Origin: Lithodes maja
Lineage: Eukaryota; Arthropoda; Malacostraca; Decapoda; Lithodidae
DNA: 64,000 nucleotides
Assembly (NCBI GenBank): GCA_037953745.1
Contig: JBAKBP010007387.1
Span: 1-64,000 of the forward strand
Direction of reading: 5' to 3'
Shown here: positions 1 to 10,289 of the stretch, one piece after another
How positions within the stretch are numbered: position 1 is the stretch's first letter
How the letters are laid out: each line of letters opens with the position of its first letter
Notes under the pieces: model-generated
Told to the model about the DNA's origin: nothing
The model's database searches: none
What the model saw: only the letters and a program-made list of their open reading frames with translations
Position numbers and translations under genes: made by a program

Positions 1-89
1 GTTGCATGTTTAGATACTTGGGTCACCGATATATGTTGTAGTGATGGTACAGTTGGTGGTAGTGTAGTGTTGGCAGGGTGCTGGTAAAA

Positions 90-724
90 AAGTGGCACTG
101 TGTGACTATAATGTCCTATTTATGCAATTTGAAACACCATCTAAGTACTAGTGATGCCCATCTAATTTAGGGAAGTACTTATATTGAAGTTCTATAAATT
201 CATACAAAGTGAAAGATAATAAATATAATAATTAACCTGTGAGAAAGTCAATACTTAATAATATACCTGTGTCACGCTTTTAAAAGAAATATACGCGCCT
301 TACCTCGATTGAAGGGGATACTATTCTATAGTGAAATAAATCAGTACGAGTGTAATACCTCGATTGAAGGGAGTACTAGTATATATTACCTCTATTAAGT
401 ACTAGTGTAATACCTCGATTGAAGGGGATACGATTCTATAGTGAAATAAATCAGTACGAGTGTAATACCTTGATTGAAGGGAGTACTAAGTTGTATTATC
501 TAAGCCAAGTCTTAAGAGTGAAGGAATATTGTGGAGCCTCGTTCGCGCGTCTCATTTATGTATACACCATTATCTATGTGTGTTAATATAATAATATGAA
601 TGTACGTTTTGTTATAATTATCGTCTATTACCTTCTGTGCATGTGTTGAATGAATTTGGCTCCTCCAGTCAAGTAGAACCTACCTAATCAATCCAATCAA
701 CCCCAGTAAAAACCTTGCATAACA
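90..724 (+). repeat. 5' LTR (approximate start)
   Basis: It aligns by eye with about 6990-7584: shared blocks include GTACTAGTGA, AGGGAAGTACT, the CTCGATTGAA repeats, and the terminal CCCCAGTAAAAACC. It ends in CA at 724, followed by a TGG that can start a primer-binding site. The left edge is not certain because the window starts close by. Confidence 0.65.
301..520 (+). repeat. 55-bp tandem repeat with 110-bp higher-order period inside the LTR
   Basis: Units start at 301, 356, 411 and 466, exactly 55 bp apart, each opening with TACCTCGATTGAAGGG or one change from it. Units 1 and 3 are almost identical and differ from units 2 and 4, giving an A-B-A-B order. The 3' LTR carries only about two diverged units near 7210-7300, so copy number changed after insertion or between source copies. 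Confidence 0.8.
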
Positions 725-725
725 T

Positions 726-742
726 TGGCGGCAGACAGTGGT
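726..742 (+). other. Candidate primer-binding site
   Basis: TGGCGGCAGACAGTGG begins two bases after the LTR end. TGG matches the CCA end of a tRNA, as expected for a minus-strand primer site. I could not assign the tRNA. Confidence 0.5.
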
Positions 743-813
743 TCTTGATTCGGGAAGAAGTCGTTTAACACAAAAATAAAAAGGAAATAGAGCGTTCTAT
801 CACATACGTCATC

Positions 814-1814
814 ATGGCTACACACTCTTGCATCCCCATACCAAAGTATGAGACAGAAACCTACGATATTTGCACATATTTAGATATGGTAAGTCCAGTG
901 CTCAGCCTGGCATATCAGACCGATCATGAAAAGATCGCAGTTCTGCTAACTCACCTGGGAAAGGCCGTGTCCCTGGTAGCCGGCCAAGTGACATCAGACT
1001 TAACTTGGGATCAATTCTGGACTATTGCGATTAATGCTGTGCAACCGTCACTAGGACCCGTCGTTGCCTTAAACAAAATCGACGAGATCAAATACGAAGG
1101 AGACCTAGACGCCACCCTGGGATTAATAACCCACCAGGTGAAAGCCACTTATCCTCTCCAAACTCCAGAGCAACAACAGCAACAAATAATTTGTGTGCTC
1201 TTGAGAATGCTCCCCTCGTGTGTTAAAGAGCATTTCTCCATCCACGATCCCGTCGGTTACAACTGGGACATCATCACTATAAGAAAGCTGTTGGCCACCC
1301 GGCCTAAGACCTCCACAGTGGGGGCAATAACAAGTTCCCCACACGCCCTCAAGGCAACAAGAAACCAGGACAGTACAACAATTATGGAGCAAGACCGCAG
1401 TATCCATCACAGAGCCGCCAACAGTTCTTCTCATCAGGCTGCCCACAACCAAATATGCGGATGTACCCCACTCATAATCATCCTGGTCGACCCTACCCAA
1501 ATAACCATCAAAATAACAAAGGTGTCCAATGCCACATGCCTCCACAAAGGAACCGTGATAGCCCTGTAGTAACGATTAACCCGTTCGATTTCAAAGCCTG
1601 CAACTCGTCTTGCCCAATGCATGACATCCGGGATCAAGCAAAAAGAAAAAACCCGACAGACCGAGTCCTTGCAGCCGATGAGCAGAACCAGGACATGGAG
1701 TTACAGGCTGATTACCAGGACGACGAATACTTTCCTCCTGAACTGGAACAAATCCAGGCCATCGAAGAAGAGGAAGAAGCAGAGGAGATGGAAGACTCTC
1801 CTCAAGTTTGTTAA
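814..1814 (+). pseudogene. gag: gag of the Ty3-like element, frameshifted
   Basis: The ATG at 814 opens a 251-codon frame whose first ~170 residues look like a capsid: helical, Gln-rich near residue 122, no low complexity at the start. Near 1320, in a GGGGG run, the sensible coding frame moves. The other frame then runs to the stop at 1812-1814 with the expected character of a gag tail: Asn/Gln/Pro/Gly-rich, then a very acidic end with runs of Glu. No clean CCHC zinc knuckle is visible, only scattered Cys and His. The protease frame begins upstream of the gag stop, overlapping by about 70 bases in the -1 frame, as in elements that make pol by frameshifting. The G-run shift could be mutation or sequence error. 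Confidence 0.65.
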
Positions 1815-4261
1815 AGCCTCCCCCGCCCATTATGGCCTCGGCGGGGGAGTCTGTGTTTTCAAAACCACCACCAATATACCACCTAGCTAAAATTGAAGGG
1901 ATTTCAGTCCATCTCCTCATTGACACTGGAGCTGAAAGATCATGCCTTCTTAATTCCTTCTACGAGAAACATCGCCGTAAACTAGGAATACTTCATGCTT
2001 CCAAAACCAATTTGATTAGCGCAGATGACACACCTTTAGTTATCCGCAGAGAAACTACACCCCTGCACATCACCACTCCCCAACCAGATGCCTCTTGCCG
2101 TCATCCATTTGTAGTGTTTTACTCTGATTGCACCCAGTATGATGGCTACATGGGTTTAGAAATCCTCCAAAGACTGCATGCACAACTGGACTGTGGTCGA
2201 CGTTTGCTAACTTTCAAAACACATAAAGCCTTAAAGATGCAAATTCCTGAAGTCTCCCCTAAAGTCATCCTCAGAAATAAATTATTAATCAAACACCGAA
2301 GTCACCACCACCAAGCAAAAATCCACATCTAACCTAAGTCAACCCCGAAGTCACCACATCCTCGACCACCTACCTCAACAAAGATTCCCTGCAAAACACC
2401 TTCACCGCCTTCGTCACCAGCCTCCATCACTATCAGATCCTCTGCAGTACCTAAACAGCCACCGCAATGTCAACCACTTACCTCCACTGAGTTTCCCCAC
2501 ACATCACCATCATCAAAAGCCTCCATCAATGTAGTAACTACTACAGTGTCCTCACCACACCTACAATTCACAAGTGCATATACAAACCACCCTCCCACCA
2601 GAAATAACGTAATGACTCCTCAAAATCAACTTAACATAGTTACCCCTATATATTCACCACCTTTTCTTCACAAAAAGAATAATACCACAGTCCACCCTAT
2701 GAATTCCATTTCCGTATTTCCTCAAATAAGTAATATAGTTACCCCTCCTCCTTCATTTCACCAAATTCAAGTCAATACCTTAGTACCCCCTCGAAACATG
2801 ACCCCGACTAAACAGCCACTGTCATCAACCGAAAAAGGGCAACTCTCCCTGCTGCACTCCTGGCTCAACAAGAAAAAACCTAAATGGATCCCCAAAGATG
2901 TTTTTTACAACCTTCATCGTGTCGGTGACCAACTATACACTGAGTTTGGACACATTGTCGTTGTCCCACAAACAGCACAAGGCATCTTACTTATAATTCA
3001 CGAAGGCAATGGTATCCACCTAGGACAAGCCAAAATGCTATAAGTATTCCAACAAATTTACTGGACCACCAGCCCCAGCACATTAACCAAGAAAGTTGCT
3101 GAAGCTTGTAGACCTTGTGGACTAAGCAAGGACAGGACCAGAATCCCAGGACCTGCAGGTAAACTAGCAGCCGCTAAACCTTGGTAAACTCTATCCCTCG
3201 ATGTGATAGGTCCATTCCCTGTGAAAAACGGCAAGAGATTCGTTGTCACATTCGTCGATGTGTACTCCAGGTTCCTCGTAGCCTTCCCCGTCAAAGATCA
3301 CAGCGGCCTCTCCATCGCAGAAGTCCTAGCCACAGAAGTGTTAGCCATTTTTGCTCTACCTGAAGTAATTCTCTCCAACAATGCCCCAGAATTTTCTAGT
3401 CAAGTGTGAGAAAAGTTTTCGCAACTATGTGGCATCAAGGTGTCACATTCTTCCCCTTACTGGCCCCAAGGAAATTCCATTTGTGAGAGAAGCCACAAGA
3501 CTATAAACAATCAACTAAGAACCAGGCTCATCGCACTCCAAACCCAAGACTGGCCATCCCAAGTGAAAATGATTCAATGGGGAATGAACTCCTGCCCTCA
3601 GGAAGATGGCATCACGCCCCACGAAAGGATTTTCGTTGTTGCTCCTTTACTCCTCCCTTTCCGGGAGATAGCTAAGCCGTCTACACCAACCATCACCATC
3701 GACCCCCTGCAACACCTCAAAAACGTCCTCCACACTGCCCAAGTATACAAAGATACCACCAAGGACGTCTTACCACCTCAAAACCCATACGCCACCGACG
3801 ACCTCGTCATGGTTGCAAAACTACCCGTGATCAACATGCTGGGTCCTTGATATGTTGGGGCCTACAAAATCGTGAAAGTACCAAATCCGTATCAGATCAT
3901 CATAAACTATCACGGAGACGTATCTCGGGTATACCAAAATCGCTTCGTTAGGATTTATCGTCCTCTGACCATGGATAAAGAAAATTACAACTCCTGCCCA
4001 ACCTCAACGTCAGACACATCACCACCATCTAACATACCTCGCCATCCACCTACCCGTGAGTTACCACATCATTTACCTCCCTCACCTACACCTCCTACCC
4101 CTACCCCCTCACCTTCACCTTTACCCCCCTTATTCTCCTCATTTATATCGCCCTCCTACACTCTCACACCGACCCCCTCAACAGCCACAACTCACAAACC
4201 AACATATTTCCCCCTCATCCAGCACCCCTCATCCATGACATTGTGTAACCACATAATTTAA
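1742..4261 (+). pseudogene. pol: pol: protease joined to integrase in one frame, RT absent
   Basis: One reading frame is open from about 1742 to 4261 except for stops at 2330, 3041, 3185, 3407 and 3848. In order it holds a retropepsin with the catalytic LIDTGAE motif near 1915 and a YMGLEIL motif near 2150; a Pro/Thr/Ser-rich linker of about 180 codons; the integrase zinc site (IH...IHLG, then CRPC at 3109); the catalytic core (LDVIGPFP near 3200, SNNAPEF near 3377 where the family has a DN pair, and CERSHKTIN near 3490); and the C-terminal GPY/F-like module near 3838-3960. The core's second catalytic Asp is Asn, so it is probably dead. Reverse transcriptase and RNase H, normally between protease and integrase in Ty3 elements, are missing, yet the frame is kept across the junction. 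Confidence 0.75.
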
Positions 4262-4926
4262 AAATATTCCCTACTCATCCGCCCTCGCTACGCTCTCCAC
4301 TCTCGCTACGCTCTCCGCTCTCGCATCCCTCCCACCTTTTTCCGCCGTGCTACAGCCAGACGATCCCCCACCACTCCATCCCCTTCCTCTAGAAGCCACC
4401 ACCCACCTTTGAAATCACGTAAACCTCCATCGTCATTCACTTCACATTCTTCATCCACCCCTTCTTTACCTTCCCCACCCTCATCTTCACCATCTAACCT
4501 CACCCATTCTCGTCTACCACGCCCTTCCTTGTCCCGTCATCAAACTTCTACTTCTCCTGTTCCCCCCTCTCCATCTCCTACCCCCCAAACCTTTCCCCCA
4601 TTTCCCGTCGCCTTGCTCTCCCTTGCCAAACTTACCCATCAAATGTGCCTCCCATTCCTCATAAATCCTCCATCTTTATCCCTATTACTATTCAATCTCA
4701 ACCCTCTCCTTCACCCCCGCCTCGCACCCCCAATCCCAGACCACCACCTCCCATTCTCAATCCCACACCAACCCCCCCTTCACCTTCCACATCTTCTCCT
4801 CCCGTTCTGTTCTCACAACTACTCGCACTAGATCAGGTCGGCTCTCTACACCGCCTGTTCGTTTTTCTTCTATTTCTCATCAAGCATCCAGCAATTCTCC
4901 TAACCCTCACATTACACCAAGAATAA
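3985..4926 (+). other. Pro/Ser/Thr/His-rich 3' coding tail of the LTR element
   Basis: Cytosine-rich sequence on the plus strand, open in the pol frame to 4261 and in overlapping frames to 4926, made of runs of CCT, CCA and TCA. A direct duplication, CTCTCGCTACGCTCTCCRCTCTCG-like, lies at about 4285-4325. The composition alone keeps several frames open, so the separate ORFs here are not evidence of separate genes. It follows the integrase module and probably was its extended tail. Confidence 0.5.
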
Positions 4927-5084
4927 ACTCACACAGACCCATCAGGTTAGGCCAGCCTCACGAATAACGAGCGCTACAAACACAAGTCATGCACCTTCAT
5001 CCACAATTTCTCAACCACCTGTTCCTTTCTCCTCATATCAATCAGTCATGTCAAATCACCAACCTTCACCCACCAAGTTGTTCC

Positions 5085-5275
5085 TGACCAACATGAGAAC
5101 AACTTCAGTCACTTGGTATGCTCAATGTTTCTGACAGGGCCAACAAATCAGACTCATAATGCCTTCTAGATAATTATATTATGATAGGGCTCCTGAGTAT
5201 TTAAAGACTAATTTTGTTAAAGCAAATGAAAGGAATGGACAAAATACACGGAATAGGATATATAATTTTGCAGCT
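5085..5275 (+). mobile_element. 3' fragment of a LINE, same family as the 49.7-57 kb element
   Basis: Read with its frameshifts, this stretch encodes ACNNFS, then a segment matching RAPEYLK and FVKANER. The same motifs occur, on the other strand, near 50200-50370 in the minus-strand LINE. The nucleotide match covers about 190 bases with scattered changes. It is a 5'-truncated, dead copy that landed inside the LTR element. Confidence 0.75.
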
Positions 5276-5389
5276 CCTTATAGCTTATAACTTATAACTT
5301 ATAACTCCCACATATCCTTCTTAAACTGTATAAAATAGACTAATGATAGTAAGTGAAATAATGGAAAAGCAAGCACCACCACCAAGCAA

Positions 5390-6353
5390 TTTGCTCCTAT
5401 GACCACCAAACTTCAAGGCCACAAGGTAACAACTAGCCCAACAAAAGGCGCCCAAGATACTACCATCGGGACGACATGTCCCCCAACACCAAGGAACAAC
5501 TTATCCATCACCATAAGTGAAATAACAGGGAAACAGTTAACCAAGCATTCACCACCACCAAGCTGTTTTCCCTCTCATCCTACCACACCTCCTCACCACT
5601 GGAAGAATGGGAAACAGTGGCCGAGTAGAGGAAAGAGCCGGGAACGAAAGGACATGGCTGAGCTTCCCGCCACACCGCCAGGAGGCGCATCGTAGGCAGA
5701 GCTTCCTACCACACCGCCAGGGGAAAAACAACTCAAGGTCACCTCCCTGTACCAACAATGATATATCCTACAAACCCGGAACACGAATTGCTACCATCAA
5801 TATGACATGTCCTCTAACACCAGAATGCGACTTACTCATCACCATCAACAATTCCAAAGTCCAGGAAAATAAAAGCAAGAAACGGAAAAGACAAAATTCT
5901 CCCACCAACCCTCAACTCAACAAGGGCACAACCCTTAGCCCAGACAAACGTGCTCGAACCATTACCTACGAGATGGGTTGGCTTCCAACACCAGGAAAGG
6001 ACATAGTCATCAACCGAGACAATGCCAAAGCACTAAGAAAGGAAAGAAGTGGGAAAGACAGGCGACACCAAGAATGGAGCCATGAAAACCGTACCTACCC
6101 TCGCCCTTGTTGCCCACCCCCGCGCCACCTCCGGAACAAAGGAAGCCGAGCAGTAGGGTCCAGACAGCCCGCCCCAACTCAAAGCCACAGGGAAATAAGC
6201 ACCGTAAGATACCAACTGCCAGGTGCCTTTCTGTCACCTAATAACACCACCGACCTGGCACTGAACAAATATATATATACTCCCGCCGATTTTCATATAG
6301 TATCTCAATCGGAGATCTGTTTCTTGTGGTCAATGGGCGTGAGGACAGCTTGA
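5390..6353 (+). other. Diverged repeat-peptide region of unknown role
   Basis: Two overlapping frames (5399-5695 and 5607-6353) share a degenerate unit: basic and Ser-rich stretch, then ...T-[CW]-P-x-T-P-x(3)-[DI]-x-I-x-[IN]. Units sit near 5460-5520, 5780-5850 and 5945-6020, and a fourth lies beyond the 3' LTR near 7720-7790. A 43-bp direct repeat (GAGCTTCC, then CCACACCGCCAGG) lies at 5660-5722. No known domain was recognised. It may be the decayed end of the LTR element's coding region or an unrelated repeat that the LTR invaded. Confidence 0.4.
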
Positions 6354-6989
6354 AGATTGAGGGATCAGTTGAAGAATTGTTCTTATGGTCGATGGACGTA
6401 GAAACAATGGCGATACTGAAGTCACTCACCAATAATAATTATTTGAAGTGGGTATCAACAAGGCTGGTTTATTAGACTCTTTGAAGGAAGCTAACGAATA
6501 TCCTCCCCTACCCCAACCCCGGCGCTATTGTGGATATATGTACGCTACCGAAGGGATAGTACCTTTTTCCGGGATAGACCAAGCCGCAAGAAACTCTATC
6601 AACCCTCAGTTCTGTATCAAAGTTCTTTCAAAGACCAGAGTAGTCAGGAGTTCACTCCTGCGTTAACTCGATTCTATTTTACCTTTGCGATGGCTAGGTA
6701 GATAGTATTCAAGGTCCCAATTCAATAACTTGAATAAAACTGTGCTATCCCAGTCACGACAGGACAACCCCCCCACGGCCATCGCATCTACCGAAGATTG
6801 GATTACTTATTCTACACATCTAAAGTGAAGTTGTTATACCTACAAGTTATAGAGGATCTAACTGTGGAAAGAATATATACTTAGTGTCTTCTCAGAGAAA
6901 GAGTATACAAAGATCAAAAAGTGGAAAGTAGTCAAAATATGTCTACCGGGTATATATAAAGAAGTATTCTAGAAACATCGGATACTTAT

Positions 6990-7584
6990 GCAAAAAAGCG
7001 AGAGAAAGGAAGTACTAGTGAAACCCAAATAAATCAGGGAAGTACTAATAATAATTCTGGTAAAATAAATAACAAATAAATTCAAGTTAACTTATGCGTA
7101 AGCACCATAGTGAATTAACACAGAGAAAATAATTACGTTCAGCTTCCAATCCAGAATAACTCTACGCAGGTAAAACCAAAAGTTCACATATATAATTACT
7201 ACGTAGCCTTTCTAAGCACAAGTGTAAATCCTCGATTGAAAGGAGTGCTATTCTTATCTCTGAAATAAATACAGGACAAGTGTAATCTTTCAACTAGAAA
7301 GTGGTCCACCATACTCACTTAGACATTGCATAGAATAATCCAGTCTTACGAGTCAGACGTAGTGAAGCTTCGTTCGTGCATGTATTATTGTTGTTCTTGA
7401 CCATTTTGTTCTAGCCTTACGTATACGATATTTTTGTGCCAATAAATGGAATATGAATGCACGTCTTGTGATATTTATCCTCTATTTTCTTTCTGTGTCT
7501 GTGGTAAAACAATAGTGACTTCTCCAGTTAGGAAGAACCCACTTAATCAAACCAATCAAACCCCAGTAAAAACCTGGCATAACA
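6990..7584 (+). repeat. 3' LTR (approximate start)
   Basis: Diverged partner of the left LTR. Matching blocks include the GTACTAGTGA segment at 7012, CCTCGATTGAAAGGAG near 7222, GAAGCTTCGTTCGTGC near 7364 (left copy GGAGCCTCGTTCGCGC), and the terminal CCCCAGTAAAAACC. AATAAATGGAATATGAATG near 7441 could supply a poly(A) signal. Confidence 0.65.
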
Positions 7585-7599
7585 GTAAGATACCGATAA

Positions 7600-7817
7600 A
7601 AGGAAAAGACACCTCTCAAAAGCAGAAGAAAATGAGAAAGGAGAATGTACAAATCAACAACGGGAACACAAGTCAACCTGGAATCAAGTCATCTCCACGC
7701 CCAAATGAATCAACAGCAAGAGGAGCCAGGGTTGCAAATATTAGGTCAGAATGTCCTACACCAGGAAAGAAGATTCCACGGAAAAATTCTCCTACGTCAT
7801 CTATGTCTACAGATTAG
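7600..7817 (+). other. Orphan repeat-peptide unit downstream of the 3' LTR
   Basis: The frame ending at 7817 carries ECPTPGKKI, the same unit as in 5390-6353, outside the LTR. No function recognised. The stretch 7820-8380 after it is AT-rich and holds nothing I can name. Confidence 0.35.
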
Positions 7818-8386
7818 ACTAGAACAATTGTTAGTTAAGTAAAATGTATAAATGTAATATTAAGAATATACCATGTAACAAGACGATTGTCTTCAAATAT
7901 TCATGCATTACATTGTCAATCTAATTATAATATATGTCAATACTCTTATGTTTATAATACTGAATAATACAACCAATTATGCTATAATATCTTTAATGTT
8001 TTTAACTATGCAAAAGTAATACAATATAAAATAGATAAACTCTTTTACTTATTTTTCTCAACAACATATACTCACATGCCTTCTTCTTACTAAGCTACTA
8101 ATAAACAAACCACATTACCTTCCTTCATGTATTTAATCTTTCCTAAGTATACTTCTGTATTCTTTTCATCGTGCGCATCGAGATCTTCACGCTTAGCGTA
8201 TGTCAACATACACCGCCAGTAATACCAACCTATACTCGCCAGGACAACCAACCTGTCAGATTCCTTACTCTCGTATATCTACAATTTATGGTATAAATAA
8301 ACATCTCTATTATCTCTGTCTAAGATTTTAGGATAGCCCGGCCACTTGTTAAAGTACTATCACACATAAAATCATAAGTCTATTAA

Positions 8387-8995
8387 CCCGGCAAGTGCGG
8401 GAAGACTCTTAAGAGTTTCCCCGGGCGACTGTGGGAAGACTCTTAAGATCCTGGGCCTAAAAAAATCCATTTAAAACACCCCCCATTTTTTTTTTTTTTT
8501 TTTTTTCTTTTTTTGCCTGGGCCATGCCAAATATCACTCCTCCACATCCCCTCCTTCCCCACTTTCCTCCCCTCCTTCAGCTATCACCTATTTTCCCTGT
8601 TATTCCCTTATTCTGTGGTCTATTTTCGTGCTAACATTAGCGAGTTGGTAGCAGGGCGTTGTCATTACTGTTACCAAGCGTGGGAAAGAGCGAGAGAGAG
8701 ACTATTGCGTAACAGTGTCTCTCCAGACAAGGGGAGGGGAGGAGGGGAGGGAGGTTGCCTCAGCCATACATTATGTAACTCCCGGCCTGTATCGCAGATT
8801 TTGACCATCCAAACGCTGTTTCCACTTGTTTTATTGCTGTAACAGGTTAATACCTTTATAATCAACCTAAAATAGGCGCATATGGATAAGTATTAATGCT
8901 ATTTATGGTAAAATAACGATGTTAGTGATGGGAACAGCTCAAATATGTGCGCACAGGCGTGTGGTGTCTCATACCCCCCATGCGCACGTCTTAGG
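8387..8995 (+). mobile_element. piggyBac-type MITE, family A, copy 1
   Basis: Flanked by TTAA at 8383-8386 and 8996-8999. The left end is CCCGGCAAGTGCGG, and the right end read inward is CCTAAGACGTGCGCATGG, so the termini are imperfect inverted repeats around CAAGTGCG. After the left end comes AGACTCTTAAGAG, itself a short palindrome, and a long T run at 8483-8512. A second full copy lies inverted at 18293-18919 and a partial one at 38860-39047. There is no transposase, so it would need one in trans. The ORFs over it are not conserved between copies. Confidence 0.85.
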
Positions 8996-9299
8996 TTAAT
9001 AGACTACTCTTGTAGATTGAATACCTGATGCGCATAGCGACCTTCACTTTTTATCTTCTCCCTTTCGCTTGGGTTTTCCCACTTAGAGTTTAAAGCTCAG
9101 AAACCTGAAACCTTGGACAAAAGTTATATTATCTCGAGAACCTCGTGATCCTGCCTTTTTTATATGACCCCCAAATAAGCCTTGATATTAAACCTTGTTT
9201 TATAAAATACCACCTTTGCATAAAACTCACTTATCATTGAGTTTTTGATTAAAGTAAATTAAGTTGACCTCACATCAGAGCAAGAAGGACTCCCTAGCC

Positions 9300-10000
9300 T
9301 AACAGAGAGTGCCCGCTAGCACTCTTGCTCTCCTCAAAGGAGGAACGGGTACCCTTCAGTAATCCTCAACACTATGCTAAGAAAATCTGAGAGGAGTAAG
9401 CGATTTTGAGGCTTCTTATTACTGGCATACCACGTAAGAAACATCAAGATTACCCTCCCACTCAGTTGGATATAGACGGCATACCGAACGTCTACTTGTC
9501 TGAGGAGTTAATAATCCTATTAAGGGATTGTTGTTAATTGTGGCATACCATCAGTTAACATCGATGCCTCTAATGGGCTGTACCTTCAGTGGTAAAAGTT
9601 GAAATTTTCAGGCATACCTACACTTCAATACTTTATTACTGCAGATACGGTAACAGTATCCTATTAATAGGATAAGGGCTTGGCGAGATACCTTAACAGG
9701 CACTCTGCTTATACAAGTTCTAGGTGCATTTTGTCTGTGGCATACCATTATACTTTACAACTAAAAGGCTTTAACACTGCCCCGGATTCCTTGAACCTCT
9801 TATAAGGGTCAGAGGGAGACGAGACAGACACTTCCACAGTCTTCTCGCGTTAGCCCGATATAGTGCTCCTTCGTCATAACTGAGGCACTATATTTAAGAT
9901 CTCAATTCAAGAGTACCTGAACGGAATTCCATCACTGGTTAATATAACGGTCAGGATAGACGAGTATTCTACACTAAAGCTATATGCTAAGAATACTCGC
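9300..10000. other. Cluster of hairpins, several with GGCATACC at the loop
   Basis: GGCATACC occurs at 9424, 9478, 9542, 9611 and 9739. Around the first four the flanks pair: 9413-9440 (TTCTTA/TAAGAA), 9473-9494 (TAGACG/CGTCTA), 9532-9560 (TGTTAATTG/CAGTTAACA with one G-T pair, then TGG-CATA-CCA), 9599-9628 (TTGAA/TTCAA). Other stems are 9306-9325 (7 bp), 9513-9529, a perfect 18-bp palindrome at 9657-9674, 9858-9893 (9 bp) and 9961-9999 (10 bp). The last one and an earlier short stem are each followed by TCGCGTTAG. No ORF, RNA gene or transposon end explains the arrangement. Confidence 0.55.
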
Positions 10001-10289
10001 GTTAGTCCGATGTGGTGACCAACTGTTTAACTATAGTTACGGAACCCCATTCATGACCTCAAGCCCATTAACCCATCTGTAAATTACTTCACACGACCGG
10101 ACCAACTAGACGGCCTACGGAGACTCGGAAGACTACAAGCAGTTTATCCATCCAGCATCTGTGAAATTCACCATTGATAAAAGTGAATATAAATCAATGC
10201 CAAGTGACGAAGGAGAAAGTTAATTAAATTTCCTCAGTATTAACTTATTGAAGACCACCAGTGTGCCCGGTGACTCTATAAATAAGACA

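Larger units (their letters stand above)
90..7584 (+). mobile_element. Old Ty3-like LTR retrotransposon, no reverse transcriptase seen
   Basis: Two diverged copies of one sequence bound this element. The left copy ends at 724 and the right at 7584, both in a block reading CCCCAGTAAAAACC then GCATAACA. Between them lie gag, a retropepsin, an integrase and long Pro/Ser/Thr-rich stretches, all on the plus strand. No reverse transcriptase or RNase H motif was found anywhere between protease and integrase. Several in-frame stops and the LTR divergence mark it as old and inactive. The LTR starts are uncertain, so the outer limits are approximate. A LINE 3' fragment has landed inside it near 5.1 kb. 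Confidence 0.75.

Noticed and set aside
301..490. CRISPR-like regularly spaced repeats
   Set aside because: The units are contiguous tandem repeats without variable spacers, in a eukaryotic LTR.
4409..4926. Separate Pro/Ser-rich genes
   Set aside because: All frames stay open because of CCT/CCA/TCA composition; no conserved motif or start context.
8671..8865. Short ORFs over MITE family A (8513-8842 plus and 8671-8865 minus)
   Set aside because: They are not preserved in the second copy at 18293-18919.
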